From: Bacteroidota bacterium
Lineage (GTDB): Bacteria; Bacteroidota; Bacteroidia; Flavobacteriales; Schleiferiaceae
Length of the DNA: 64,000 nucleotides
Assembly: GCA_024742495.1 (NCBI GenBank)
Contig: JANSYJ010000002.1
Location: 186,001 to 250,000 of the forward strand
Reading direction: 5' to 3'
Position 1 is the first letter of the stretch; the number at the start of each line of letters is the position of its first letter. The notes beneath the pieces are model-generated. The model was not told the DNA's origin. It did no database searches and worked only from the letters and a program-made list of their open reading frames with translations. This document shows, piece by piece, positions 23,869-33,729 of the stretch. Both the position numbers and the translations under genes were made by a program.

Positions 23869-26046
23869 TTATAGGTTCTCTAAAATGAAGTTGGTCATTT
23901 TGGTGTAAAGATGGTTTCGGGTATTGCCACCATAAATGCCATGATTTTTATCGGGATAGATAAAAAGTTCAAATTGCTTATCCGCCGCCACAAGTTTTGA
24001 GATCATACGCATGGTATTTTGAACATGCACATTATCATCAGCACTTCCATGCACTAATAAATAAGCGCCAGTCATTTTATCCACGTGGTTTATAGGGCTA
24101 TTATCATCATAACCACTGGCATTTTCTTGAGGAGTGCGCATGTAACGCTCGGTGTAAATATTGTCGTAAAAACGCCAATTGGTAACCGGTGCCACGGCAA
24201 TGGCCATTTTAAATACATCAGCACCTTTAGTAATACCAAGGCTACTCATATAACCGCCATAACTCCAGCCCCAAATACCAATGCGGTCGCCATTTACATA
24301 AGATTGATTGGCAAGCCATTTGGCCGCAGCTATTTGATCTTCGGTTTCATATTTCCCTAATTGCTGATAAGTTTGAGTGCGGAAGTCACGGCCTCGCGCT
24401 CCCGTACCTCGGTTATCTACGCTTACCACTATATAGCCTTGAGCAGCTAGAGACTGATACCAAAAACTGTTAAAAGCATCATAGCGATCTTCCACCGTTT
24501 GAGAACCTGGACCTCCATACACGAACATTAAAACAGGGTAGGCTTTACTTTTGTCAAAGTCTTGAGGCTTAATCATCCAAGCATTTAAAGGCGTGCCATC
24601 GGCATTGGGGATTTGCATAAACTCCTTATCCGAAAGATTGTACTTGGCCATGCGATCCACGGTGGCAGCATTATCATTAATTACTCTTAACTCTTTGCCA
24701 TCCGAACGATGTAGGGTTTCGTAAGTCGGTGTTGAACTTGAGGAGTAACGATTGATGAAAAACTGGAAGCCACTGCTGAAAAAGGCATCATTCCAACCGC
24801 TCTGCTTATTTAATTTTTGCTTGCCTTTACCATCGAGCTTAACGCGATAAATGTCTCTGCGAAGAGGCGACTCTTCGGCTGCTTGATAATACAAGTAGCC
24901 ACTTTTTTTATCGTAACCATAAAATTTGGTCACTTCCCAATTTCCTTTGGTGATTTGATTGATCAGCTCTCCCTCCTCATTAAAGTGATAGAGGTGATTA
25001 AAACCATCCTTTTCGCTGGTCCATATAAAGCTTTCATCCTCTAAAAAGCGCAAGTTATCGTTGATGTCAAGGTAAGAGGGAGCCTTTTCCTCATACATCT
25101 TTTCTACCTCTAAGCCGCCTTTTTCAACTTCCACCTCCCAAAGGATCAAGTGGTCTTGATGACGGTTTAAACTACTAATTACTAATTCGTCATTTTCGGT
25201 GGTCCATTTAATACGTGGGAAGTATTCCACCGTTTCAGGGATTTCCACCTTATAGTCTTTTTGCTTGTTTACATCATAGATGTGGATGCTCACCTTTGAA
25301 TTTACTTCTCCAGCTTTAGGGTATTTAAAAACATCTTGGGCGGGGTATAGGCCCTCCCCAAAAACATCCATGGAAAAAGTTGGGACTTCCGACTCATCAA
25401 ATTGATAGTAAGCAATGTAATCCCCTTCTGGTGACCAATAAAAGCCCTTGTGGAAACTAAACTCCTCTTCATATACCCAATCAACCGCTCCAGCAATAAG
25501 TTCATCTTCTTTACCGAGACCAAAACTTTGATTTTTGCTAGGATCATCTAAATCCTGAATGTGCATTCGATTTTCATACACGTAAGCAACCTTGTTTGCC
25601 TTTGGGGAAAGATCCGCCAATTGCTGTTTACCTTCCGCATTTATGCGATTTAGGCTGGCATCTTTTAAATCGTAGATGTAATAGAAAGAACGCGAGGAGT
25701 GACGATAAATAGATTCGGTTTCGGTTCCCAATAGCAATTTATCCTCGGTGGCGTTAAATTGATAACTGTCAAAACTAATTTCAGTACCCGTTTTTTCTTT
25801 GATTTCCTCGGCACTAACAATGGTGGCCACCTTTTCACCAGTGGCATAACTGTATTTGTCTATGCTGCCTTCACGACCATTAAGCACGGTAAAGTGTATA
25901 CCGTCATTCATGCTTCTTAATCCGCTGGTACTTCTCGCGTAAAATGTTCCTCGCCAAACATCCTGAACAGTAACTTCGCGTTTTTGACCTTGAGCATTAA
26001 GGCCGATGAAAAGCCCAATAATTATAATAAAATTGCGATACGCCAT
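23869..26046 (-). CDS. S9 family peptidase, dipeptidyl-peptidase IV type
   Basis: A 725-aa exported serine peptidase that removes N-terminal dipeptides. The start at 26046 (MAYRNFIIIIGLFIGLNAQG) gives a clean signal peptide; the open frame continues upstream to 26247 but would overlap the divergent gene. Residues ~90-430 form the DPP-IV beta-propeller, and residues ~470-725 the alpha/beta hydrolase with nucleophile Ser in GWSYGGYMS, Asp in GSADDNVHVQN and His in KNHGIYG. It probably acts in the periplasm or at the surface and feeds the POT transporter downstream. Confidence 0.93.
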   Translation of the reverse strand: MAYRNFIIIIGLFIGLNAQGQKREVTVQDVWRGTFYARSTSGLRSMNDGIHFTVLNGREGSIDKYSYATGEKVATIVSAEEIKEKTGTEISFDSYQFNATEDKLLLGTETESIYRHSSRSFYYIYDLKDASLNRINAEGKQQLADLSPKANKVAYVYENRMHIQDLDDPSKNQSFGLGKEDELIAGAVDWVYEEEFSFHKGFYWSPEGDYIAYYQFDESEVPTFSMDVFGEGLYPAQDVFKYPKAGEVNSKVSIHIYDVNKQKDYKVEIPETVEYFPRIKWTTENDELVISSLNRHQDHLILWEVEVEKGGLEVEKMYEEKAPSYLDINDNLRFLEDESFIWTSEKDGFNHLYHFNEEGELINQITKGNWEVTKFYGYDKKSGYLYYQAAEESPLRRDIYRVKLDGKGKQKLNKQSGWNDAFFSSGFQFFINRYSSSSTPTYETLHRSDGKELRVINDNAATVDRMAKYNLSDKEFMQIPNADGTPLNAWMIKPQDFDKSKAYPVLMFVYGGPGSQTVEDRYDAFNSFWYQSLAAQGYIVVSVDNRGTGARGRDFRTQTYQQLGKYETEDQIAAAKWLANQSYVNGDRIGIWGWSYGGYMSSLGITKGADVFKMAIAVAPVTNWRFYDNIYTERYMRTPQENASGYDDNSPINHVDKMTGAYLLVHGSADDNVHVQNTMRMISKLVAADKQFELFIYPDKNHGIYGGNTRNHLYTKMTNFILENL

Positions 26047-26081
26047 TGTTGTAATTTTAAGCGGGCCTAAAATAGAATTTT

Positions 26082-27500
26082 TTGAAGAGACCAAAGGAAT
26101 ATTCTTCCGTGGAGGAAGAGGATAGATTACATTTTCGAAGCTTTCTGGCAATATCTGAAATAATTGATGAGCCAGAAGGAAGGGCTGCTTATGGCAGCGA
26201 TGAAACGGAGGACTACCATTTTCAGCCGGATATTGTTTTGAAGCCATCTACTAAAGAAGCGGTAGCTAAAATTGTGAAACACTGCAATTCGCGGTGTATT
26301 CCGGTTTATACCTCAGGCGCAAGAACTGGCTTAAGCGGAGGAGCACTTCCCTTACACGGTGGGGTGGTTTTATCTACAGAAAGGCTCAATCGTTTAATTG
26401 AGATAGATGTAAGAAACTTACAAGCCACGGTGGAGCCCGGCCTTATTAATCAAGTATTTCATGAGGCCTGTAAGGAAAAAGGACTCTTTTACCCGCCCGA
26501 TCCCAGTAGCTGGGGCTCTTGCAGCTTAGGCGGAAACCTGGCTTTAAATGCAGGTGGACCCAAGGCGGTTAAATACGGAGTTACCAATGCCTATGTCCTC
26601 GATTTGGAGGTAGTTCTTGCCAATGGCGAGATTATCAATACGGGCGCTCGGGTGTTAAAGAATAGCACAGGCTATAATTTAACACAGCTTTTTGTAGGCA
26701 GCGAAGGCACCTTAGGGATTATTACCAAAGCGGTATTTCGCCTAATTCCATATCCCAAACACGATAAGCTCATGTTAATTCCCTTTGCTTCCGCTGATGG
26801 CGCTTGCGAAGCGGTATCGGCTATTTTTCAAGCGGGAATTACCCCTTCGGCTATGGAGTTTATGGAGCGAGACGCCATTGATTATACCTTGAAATTTGTT
26901 GATGGAGTAAGCCTTCCTCTAGGGCCAAATGTAAAAGCGCATCTACTAGTAGAGCTGGACGGAAATAATGAGGAGGTACTGATGGATGACTGCCTGGCTA
27001 TTGGGGAAATCGTGGAGGGCTATGGAGCTGAGGAGGTGCTATTGGCGGAAAGCGCTTCGGAAAAAGCGGCTCTGTGGAAATTAAGGCGCAAAGTTGGGGA
27101 GGCCGTAAAGTCACATTCCATTTATAAGGAAGAGGATACCGTTGTTCCCCGTGCAGAACTTGCGAAGCTCCTAAAAGGGGTCAAGGAAATTGGCGCTAAA
27201 TATGGTTTTCAATCGGTTTGCTATGGTCATGCCGGCGATGGAAACCTGCATGTAAATATTCTTAAGGCGGATTTATCCGATGAAGCCTGGGAAAATGATT
27301 TACCAAAAGGAATTCGGGAGATCTTTCAACTTGTGAAAAGTCTTGGTGGTACCCTAAGTGGAGAGCATGGAATTGGTTTGGTACAAAAGGATTACTTGGA
27401 TATTGTTTTTAATAATACCGAGTTGGAAATAAGGAAGGCCATAAAAAAGCAATTGGATCCAAATTGGATTTTAAACCCTGGTAAGGTTTTTCCAGATTAG
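26082..27500 (+). CDS. FAD-binding oxidase, GlcD / D-lactate dehydrogenase family
   Basis: A 472-aa flavoenzyme oxidising a 2-hydroxy acid. The FAD-binding domain shows SGARTGLSGGALPL, DPSSWGSCSLGGNLALNAGG and VGSEGTLGIITKAV; the C-terminal cap has CYGHAGDGNLHVNIL and the terminal SGEHGIG. No ATG is available near the N-terminus: an in-frame TAG at 26073 leaves TTG at 26082 as the probable start (GTG at 26109 is an alternative). It diverges from the peptidase gene with only 35 bp between starts. The exact substrate (D-lactate, glycolate or another) is not determined. No iron-sulfur subunit gene is adjacent. Confidence 0.9.
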   Translation: MKRPKEYSSVEEEDRLHFRSFLAISEIIDEPEGRAAYGSDETEDYHFQPDIVLKPSTKEAVAKIVKHCNSRCIPVYTSGARTGLSGGALPLHGGVVLSTERLNRLIEIDVRNLQATVEPGLINQVFHEACKEKGLFYPPDPSSWGSCSLGGNLALNAGGPKAVKYGVTNAYVLDLEVVLANGEIINTGARVLKNSTGYNLTQLFVGSEGTLGIITKAVFRLIPYPKHDKLMLIPFASADGACEAVSAIFQAGITPSAMEFMERDAIDYTLKFVDGVSLPLGPNVKAHLLVELDGNNEEVLMDDCLAIGEIVEGYGAEEVLLAESASEKAALWKLRRKVGEAVKSHSIYKEEDTVVPRAELAKLLKGVKEIGAKYGFQSVCYGHAGDGNLHVNILKADLSDEAWENDLPKGIREIFQLVKSLGGTLSGEHGIGLVQKDYLDIVFNNTELEIRKAIKKQLDPNWILNPGKVFPD

Positions 27501-27591
27501 TTCATTAGTGAACAAATCTTTATTTTTATAGTTTAGATGTTCTGAGGGGGGCTGAAATTATCTTATTAATGGCATATCTGATACCATAATT

Positions 27592-29550
27592 ATGAAGTCG
27601 GCCCTTTCCCGTGATACCCAAATGCTCGAATTGCTTGGGAACATCCGAAGAGAATATTGCGCTCTTCTCGATTCAAATCTCAATTTTGTATACCAGAATA
27701 CCGCCTTCAAAAAGCTCATGGCAGTTTATGGCGTGGATGAAGATCAGGTGTCTCTAAAAGAATTGTTTAATCAATTCGAAGGGGAGACTTACACCAAACA
27801 TTGGCAACAAGCCTTGCAAAAGATCGATAAAGATCAAAGGCAAATCCAATTCTCCTATAACCTAAATTTAAATCAGCGCAAAGCTCGTATTGAGGCCGAG
27901 GCACATGCCGCTTACGATGGAGAGGAGCTGCAATTTTTAGCCATTGGCATGGATGAGGTTACCGACCTCTATTTAATGCACCGCTTTGAAAAGCTAAAGA
28001 GCAATTTCTTGGTTAAGGCCATTAAGGTTGATGATGAGAAAGAATTGCTTTGGGTGCTCATCGACGAATTGCTGTCTAAGCTCTACTTTGAGGATGCCCT
28101 TATTTTAAAGAAGGAAGGTGACCTTTTGATTCCAGTAGCCGCTTTTGGCAATCAAAGAAAGGACCTGCGCGATGTGGCTTCGATTGTTAAAGTGCCTATT
28201 GATCAAGGTATAACGGGACATGTGGCTAAAACAGGTAAATCCTATCTTACTGGCGATTGCGCAGAAGACCCTTATTATATCAGCCGCCATTTTGATGCCG
28301 GCTCTGAAGTGGCGGTACCCATTATGGTTCGTGGGAAAATTTACGGAGTAATTAATGGAGAAAGTGAGCAAAAACACTTCTTTAGAAGTGTGCACCAAGA
28401 GTTGCTAGAAAAGGCAGCTGAAGTTTTACAACATCGCATTGAGGAGCTTAATTCGAAAGCAGAGTTGCAACAGCTGGAACAAAGGCACTTGGCCATCATT
28501 AACTCTACTCCCAATAGCTTCCTTTTATTTGATCGTGCTTTCCAGTTGATGTCTTTTAATACCGCGGCCATAAAGGCTTGGCTTCATTTCACTAATGTTC
28601 ATCTTGCAGAAGGTCAAGATCATCAGGAGGCCATACCACCTACTTTAGTTGAAACTTTTTTACGATTAGGAAATCAAGCTTTGAAAGGCAATCATAAGCA
28701 AGAGTACCTGGCTTGGGATCGCGAATCGGATACCTATCAGTTAAAGCTGAATTTTGCTCCAGCTCGCGAGGCTTCAGGTGCTATTTTTGGTTTTACCATG
28801 CTGGTTGAAGATGTAACCGAGCTCTATGTTGCCAATGAATCCTTGCGAGAGAAAAATATTAATCTTGAGCTCAATAATAAGGAACTGGATCAATTTGTTT
28901 ACAGTATATCTCACGACCTGAGGGCGCCTCTTTCGAGTATCATGGGCTTGGTCAATTTAATTGAAAATTCAAAGCATTTACCAGAAACTAAGATTTATGC
29001 CAAAATGCTTCAGGATGCCACCGAAAGCATGGACAGCTATATCCGTAATATTTTAGAATACTCTCGTAACAAGAGATTTGAGGTGGATCTTAGCGAAGTT
29101 TTTGTTCCGAGAATTGTAGAGGAAATGCAGCATAAATTTCGATTTATCCCCGGCTATCGAGAACTGGATTTTATTACCGACTATGAGATTAAAACGCTCA
29201 TTAGTGATCCTTACCGAATTGAAATAGTTCTAAATAACCTCCTAACCAATGCCATTAAATACCGCGATATAGCAAAATCGAAATCTTGGTGCAAACTTAG
29301 GCTTGCCGAAAGTGATGCTTGGTATGAAATTGAAATTTCCGACAATGGAATTGGAATTCCGGCCGATAAGCATGCACAGCTCTTTGATATGTTCTTCAAA
29401 GTAAAATCGGAGCATCCAGGTTCTGGACTTGGCTTGTATATTTTAAAGGAAGTGGTGGATAGCTTAAAAGGTAAGGTAGAAGTAACTTCCAAAGAAAAAA
29501 AAGGAACTACTTTTACCGTTCTATTACCCAAAGAAACACTCAATGACTAA
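27592..29550 (+). CDS. GAF/PAS sensor histidine kinase (cytoplasmic)
   Basis: A 652-aa kinase without a membrane segment or signal peptide. Residues ~10-120 resemble a PAS domain, ~140-285 form a GAF domain (VPIDQGITGHVAKTGKSYL, VAVPIMVRGKIYGVINGES), ~300-410 a second PAS domain, and then HisKA with phospho-acceptor H441 in YSISHDLRAPLSSI and HATPase_c with NAIKYRD, DNGIGIP and GSGLGLYIL. A cytoplasmic redox or small-ligand signal is likely. It overlaps the next receiver gene by 8 nt, the same arrangement as the symporter-kinase pair at 14691. Confidence 0.92.
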   Translation: MKSALSRDTQMLELLGNIRREYCALLDSNLNFVYQNTAFKKLMAVYGVDEDQVSLKELFNQFEGETYTKHWQQALQKIDKDQRQIQFSYNLNLNQRKARIEAEAHAAYDGEELQFLAIGMDEVTDLYLMHRFEKLKSNFLVKAIKVDDEKELLWVLIDELLSKLYFEDALILKKEGDLLIPVAAFGNQRKDLRDVASIVKVPIDQGITGHVAKTGKSYLTGDCAEDPYYISRHFDAGSEVAVPIMVRGKIYGVINGESEQKHFFRSVHQELLEKAAEVLQHRIEELNSKAELQQLEQRHLAIINSTPNSFLLFDRAFQLMSFNTAAIKAWLHFTNVHLAEGQDHQEAIPPTLVETFLRLGNQALKGNHKQEYLAWDRESDTYQLKLNFAPAREASGAIFGFTMLVEDVTELYVANESLREKNINLELNNKELDQFVYSISHDLRAPLSSIMGLVNLIENSKHLPETKIYAKMLQDATESMDSYIRNILEYSRNKRFEVDLSEVFVPRIVEEMQHKFRFIPGYRELDFITDYEIKTLISDPYRIEIVLNNLLTNAIKYRDIAKSKSWCKLRLAESDAWYEIEISDNGIGIPADKHAQLFDMFFKVKSEHPGSGLGLYILKEVVDSLKGKVEVTSKEKKGTTFTVLLPKETLND

Positions 29551-29911
29551 AGTTGTCTTACTTATTGATGACAACCCCATTGATCTTATGATTAATGAAA
29601 AAACGGTGCTCCGTTTTAATCCTGAGATTCAACTTTATAAAGCCTCAAGCGGCCAACTGGCTTTAGACATGCTAAGTAGTGGCGAGCTATTACCGAACAT
29701 AATTCTATTGGATATTAAAATGCCATTAATGAATGGTTTCGAATTCTTGGATGCCCTGGAAACTTTGAGTATCGAGAAGAATTTCGCCATCCACATGCTT
29801 TCATCCAGTATCGATCCTTCTGATTTAAAGGAGGCCGAAGATCGTGAGATCGTTAAATCCTATATTGAAAAGCCCATTTCCATGGATAAACTAGCTAAGA
29901 TTTTTAACTAG
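29543..29911 (+). CDS. Stand-alone response-regulator receiver domain
   Basis: A 122-aa receiver with acidic residues DD at 9-10, phospho-acceptor D57 in LLDIKMP, SSS in MLSSSID at the Thr/Ser position and Lys in YIEKPI. It has no output domain. The gene starts inside the last codons of the kinase gene (8-nt overlap), so the two are coupled. Its stop codon interlocks with the convergent aminotransferase (4-nt overlap). Confidence 0.92.
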   Translation: MTKVVLLIDDNPIDLMINEKTVLRFNPEIQLYKASSGQLALDMLSSGELLPNIILLDIKMPLMNGFEFLDALETLSIEKNFAIHMLSSSIDPSDLKEAEDREIVKSYIEKPISMDKLAKIFN

Positions 29912-31098
29912 TCCAGTTTTTTAATTTCTTCCACAATCAGCTGGCAGGCGAATCGAATTTCTTCCTCGGAAATGTTTAGGGGCGGAGCGATGCGGAAACT
30001 ATGCGGACAGCTTAAAAACCAAAAGCTTATTAAGCCCTGCTCCAATAAACCAAGTACAATTTTTTGGACCTCTTCCTCGGTCTCAAAATCAATAGCAAAG
30101 TATAAGCCCCTTCTGCGGATTTCCACGATGCGTTTTGCCTGACTAAGCAGTTCTTCTATTAGAGCACCTTTGGCTTCTACTGTTTCGAGCAGATTTTCAG
30201 ATTCAATGATTTCAATAGTGGCGTGCGCAGCAGCACAGCATACTGGATTGCCGCCAAAGGTGGTAATATGACCAAGCATCGGTTTTTCAGTGAAAACCTG
30301 CATAATTTCTCGGTCACTTATAAAAGCTCCAATCGGTAAACCTCCGCCCAAGGCCTTGGCTGTACAAAGAATATCGGGTACAATCCCAAATTGCTCAAAA
30401 GCAAACCAAGTTCCACAGCGGCCCATGCCACTTTGAATTTCATCCAGGATTAAAAGCGCCCCGACCTCAGTGCATCTAGCGCGAAGTGCCTTTAAAAATC
30501 CAAGATCAGGAATGCGAACCCCAGCATCACCTTGTATGGTTTCTACAACAACTGCCGCTGTTTTATGAGTAATTTGAGAAAGCTCATTTACCGCATTGAA
30601 GTTTAGAAAACGGACATCATTTAGCAAAGGTCTATAAGCACGTTTTTTAGTTTCATTTCCGCTAACACTTAAAGCACCATGGGTACTGCCGTGATAGCCG
30701 CCACGAAATGCTACTAATTCACTTCTTTCCGTGTTGCGCTTAGCCAGCTTTAGCGCACCTTCAATCGCCTCAGCACCACTATTTACAAAGTAGCAGCAAT
30801 TTAGTTGCTCCGGTAATAGAGATACAAGTTTTTCCGCCAAGCGGCTTGGTCCAGATTGCACATATTCGCCATAAACCATGGTATGAAGATGGGATTCCAC
30901 TTGCTGGTGAATGGCCTCCTTTAATTTTGGATGCCCATGGCCAATATTGGAAACACCAACCCCGGAGATGAGGTCCAAATATTTTTCACCATTCGGCCCA
31001 TACAACCAAGAGCCTTCCGCCCTTTCAATTTCAATTCCCATAGGAAAGGGAGTGGTTTGAGCGAGGTGATCACGAAATATTTCAGCAGCCGTTTTCAT
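29908..31098 (-). CDS. Class III PLP-dependent aminotransferase
   Basis: A 396-aa aminotransferase of the acetylornithine/ornithine type. It shows YLDLISGVGVSNIGHGHP at the N-terminus, FVNSGAEAIEGALKLAK for PLP phosphate binding, ILDEIQSGMGRCGTWFA, and the PLP-binding Lys in TAKALGGGLPIGAF. TTFGGNPVCCAAA follows. The amino donor cannot be assigned from these motifs; no arginine genes lie nearby, so the specific name is left open. It is the sole gene on its strand apart from the VTT protein 25 nt upstream. Confidence 0.92.
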   Translation of the reverse strand: MKTAAEIFRDHLAQTTPFPMGIEIERAEGSWLYGPNGEKYLDLISGVGVSNIGHGHPKLKEAIHQQVESHLHTMVYGEYVQSGPSRLAEKLVSLLPEQLNCCYFVNSGAEAIEGALKLAKRNTERSELVAFRGGYHGSTHGALSVSGNETKKRAYRPLLNDVRFLNFNAVNELSQITHKTAAVVVETIQGDAGVRIPDLGFLKALRARCTEVGALLILDEIQSGMGRCGTWFAFEQFGIVPDILCTAKALGGGLPIGAFISDREIMQVFTEKPMLGHITTFGGNPVCCAAAHATIEIIESENLLETVEAKGALIEELLSQAKRIVEIRRRGLYFAIDFETEEEVQKIVLGLLEQGLISFWFLSCPHSFRIAPPLNISEEEIRFACQLIVEEIKKLD

Positions 31099-31123
31099 GC
31101 CGCTAAATTAAAGTACCTATTGC

Positions 31124-31753
31124 TTATAGTTTGAAAAGGAAGCTGGCATAAATGAAAAATCGCGCAAATCGGCTTAAAGCCAAGAGACTGTAACGCCTTC
31201 GCGAATATTCTAAGCTGCCGCTAAGTATGGAAATGGGGGAGAAGGGTAAAGGGGTTAGGGCCCCCAAAACAATAACTAAGGCCCCAAATTTTTGAAATTG
31301 TTCCAAGCTACTTTGATACTTGGTGTGCACCCATTGATGGAAGCGGGGAATATGATTAATCCATCTACCAATTTGAAAAGATACTTGACCACCTAAATAG
31401 CTAAGGGTGGCTAAAAAGCCAACTGTTAACCATTCGTTTGCTTGGCTTTTCGACCAAATAATGAAAAGGTCAGGAGGGAGTATGCCCAAAACGCTCTCAC
31501 TCATAAAAAACACCCCCAGCACTTGAAATTGACTCAGGTGGGAGATATGTTCTGCCATTAGTGCGTCAATGTCAATCAAATACTTGTTGACCAAAAATAA
31601 AGCTAGGCCAATCACTAAAATGCTGCTGACCAGTTTAATGAAATTCTTTCCTATAAAATGGTAGCTCCCTTTTCGCCGGTGATAGTGATGGTGGAGTTTG
31701 CCTTGCTCTAGGAGGCTGCGTTTGCGTAGGGAGGAGTCAGGTTTTGAGTTCAT
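31124..31753 (-). CDS. VTT-domain (DedA/SNARE-associated-like) membrane protein
   Basis: A 209-aa protein with a basic cytoplasmic N-terminus (~45 residues rich in Lys, Arg and His) and four to five membrane segments. The segment YLGGQVSFQIGRWI and the G-alpha-LTPLPFSPISILSGSLEYSRR region match the VTT family, whose bacterial members such as DedA affect membrane lipid and carrier homeostasis. It precedes the aminotransferase on the same strand. The specific lipid or substrate is unknown. Confidence 0.75.
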   Translation of the reverse strand: MNSKPDSSLRKRSLLEQGKLHHHYHRRKGSYHFIGKNFIKLVSSILVIGLALFLVNKYLIDIDALMAEHISHLSQFQVLGVFFMSESVLGILPPDLFIIWSKSQANEWLTVGFLATLSYLGGQVSFQIGRWINHIPRFHQWVHTKYQSSLEQFQKFGALVIVLGALTPLPFSPISILSGSLEYSRRRYSLLALSRFARFFIYASFLFKL

Positions 31754-31830
31754 GCAGGGTAGGGATTAATCCGCAATGTACAAAGACAAATAAGCAGCCT
31801 GATTGTTTACTTTAGCGCAAAATCCTTCTC

Positions 31831-33729
31831 ATGGCGAACTCGGCATCTAAGCCTCGTGGCTTCAGTATTATTTTTTGGTTAATGATGATCCTCCTGCCTT
31901 TAATCAAGGTAAGCGACCTTCAAGATGATACGCTTTTGTCTCGTTATTTACTCTTAGGTGCTTTGTTACTAGCTGGATTACTGCTAGATAGGTCAATCCT
32001 TAAGGCACGATTCCCAAGGTGGATTAGTTTAAGCTTAATTGCTTTCGCATTGCTGGTGGCTCTAAGCAGATCATGGGCTTACAATCCCTCAGAATCTTAT
32101 GCGCTCATGGCGCGGGTTTTTATTTTCGTAGTAGCCTTTTTCGCTCTTTGCCATCATATTGGATCGAAGAGTTTAAGTACTGAGCTACTCCTCAAAGCGA
32201 ACTTACTATTTGCGGCGGGGGCTGCTATACCTGCATTAGTTGAGCTGTTGGAAGCCCTTGGTTCCGGAGACTTCTTCGAAAATATTTATGTTATTCAAGC
32301 ACGCTTTAGTCATAAGAACCTTTTGGCCTCGGCCATTATGCTAAGCTTTCCTTTGGTTTTGGCGGCTTGGGCTATTTTAAAAGGAAGCTGGTCTAAAGGC
32401 GCTATGGTCTTAACGATTCACATGCTCATTGAGATGTTCGTTTTAAGAACTCGAGGTGTATGGCTGTCTCTTTTTATAGCCAGCGCAATAAGCGCCTTAA
32501 TTTGGCAAGTTAAAAAGCAAAGCGATATTAAGATTTCACGCAACTGGACTATTGGTTTAGTAGGTGGAGCATTACTCATTCTAATTGGCTTATTTGCCTC
32601 ACCACAAATAAAGGCGGGTTTTACCAATAGCAGTAATGTTCAAAAGCGGATGGCTTTTTGGGAGAACAGCATGGAGATGATTAAGGAGCATCCCATAAGC
32701 GGTGTTGGAGGGGGTAACTGGAAGCTGCTTTTTCCTAAGTACGGTTTAGAGAATGTAGATTTTAGCGTGGGTCAAGGAATTACTCATATTCAACGTCCGC
32801 ACAATGATTTCATATGGATTTGGGCGGAAATGGGCTTTCTGGGCTTAGTGCTATACCTGGCCTTATTTGTATTGGGTTTTCTACAAATCCTAAAGAACCT
32901 TAGCCGTTTGGAGGATAAAAACCAACGCACCTTAAATCTTGCGGCATTATTCGGTTTGCTGGCATTGGCTGCTTTTTCATTTTCCGATTTTCCCTTCGAA
33001 AGAGCTCCCCACATGCTTTTCTTTATGCTGTTTCTGGCTATTCCATTTGCTAGTGCCAAAGGAGCTAGTACTGTGCCATACCTTGGATATTTACTGCCGG
33101 CATTTCTAGTAATTGGTCTCTTTGTAAATTACCAACGCTTCAATAGTGAGCTAAAAATGGATGAGGTGTTAATGGCAAATGCTCAGCAGAATGCTCGCGC
33201 CATAATTCCTGCGGCGGAGGCGGTATTCGATCCAGCTTGGTACACGGTAGATAATTATGCCAACCCTATTCCTTATTATTCCGGAAAAGGACTGCTCTTT
33301 ACAGGCCAAGCCGATAAGGCATTAATTGAATTAGAGGCTGCCAAAAACTATGCGCCTTATAATGTTTTAGTTTGGGATGCTCTCATGCAGTATTATGCTC
33401 GAAAAGGAGCTGTTGATCAGGCTTTAGCCATGGCAGATACGGCCTTGGCAATTTCGCCACAATTTGAAAATGTACTACTCACCAAGGCTGAGCTGCATCT
33501 GCAGCGAAAGGAATTTGCGGATGCCTTGGCGGCCCTTAATTTGCATTCTCCCAATAGCAATAATCAGCGCTATCTTCAAAATTTAGCGAATGCATTAAGA
33601 GGTTCTTTAAACACCTATTCGGAGCATGGACGCTTTGAAGCCATGATGAAGCATTTACAACAAAGTGGCAGGCTTAAAGATCCAATGGATTACATCCGGG
33701 CTTACCGCCTTAAACGAGGTGTAAATTAA
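31831..33729 (+). CDS. O-antigen ligase family (Wzy/WaaL-type) membrane protein with TPR-like C-terminus
   Basis: A 632-aa protein with about 12 transmembrane helices in residues ~1-440, a large loop containing the Wzy_C motif (GVGGGNW, RPHNDFIWIWAEMGFLG) and a soluble C-terminal ~170 residues with TPR-like helix pairs (ALIELEAAKNYAPYN, ALAMADTALAISPQF). Such enzymes join or polymerise lipid-linked polysaccharide in the periplasm. It stands at the left end of the polysaccharide region and converges on a glycosyltransferase with interlocked stops. Ligase versus polymerase cannot be separated by sequence. Confidence 0.87.
   Translation: MANSASKPRGFSIIFWLMMILLPLIKVSDLQDDTLLSRYLLLGALLLAGLLLDRSILKARFPRWISLSLIAFALLVALSRSWAYNPSESYALMARVFIFVVAFFALCHHIGSKSLSTELLLKANLLFAAGAAIPALVELLEALGSGDFFENIYVIQARFSHKNLLASAIMLSFPLVLAAWAILKGSWSKGAMVLTIHMLIEMFVLRTRGVWLSLFIASAISALIWQVKKQSDIKISRNWTIGLVGGALLILIGLFASPQIKAGFTNSSNVQKRMAFWENSMEMIKEHPISGVGGGNWKLLFPKYGLENVDFSVGQGITHIQRPHNDFIWIWAEMGFLGLVLYLALFVLGFLQILKNLSRLEDKNQRTLNLAALFGLLALAAFSFSDFPFERAPHMLFFMLFLAIPFASAKGASTVPYLGYLLPAFLVIGLFVNYQRFNSELKMDEVLMANAQQNARAIIPAAEAVFDPAWYTVDNYANPIPYYSGKGLLFTGQADKALIELEAAKNYAPYNVLVWDALMQYYARKGAVDQALAMADTALAISPQFENVLLTKAELHLQRKEFADALAALNLHSPNSNNQRYLQNLANALRGSLNTYSEHGRFEAMMKHLQQSGRLKDPMDYIRAYRLKRGVN

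Noticed and set aside
23869-26247. Longer 792-aa start of the DPP-IV-type peptidase
   Set aside because: The added 67 residues would overlap the divergent oxidase gene by 166 bp and bury the clear signal peptide that starts at 26046.
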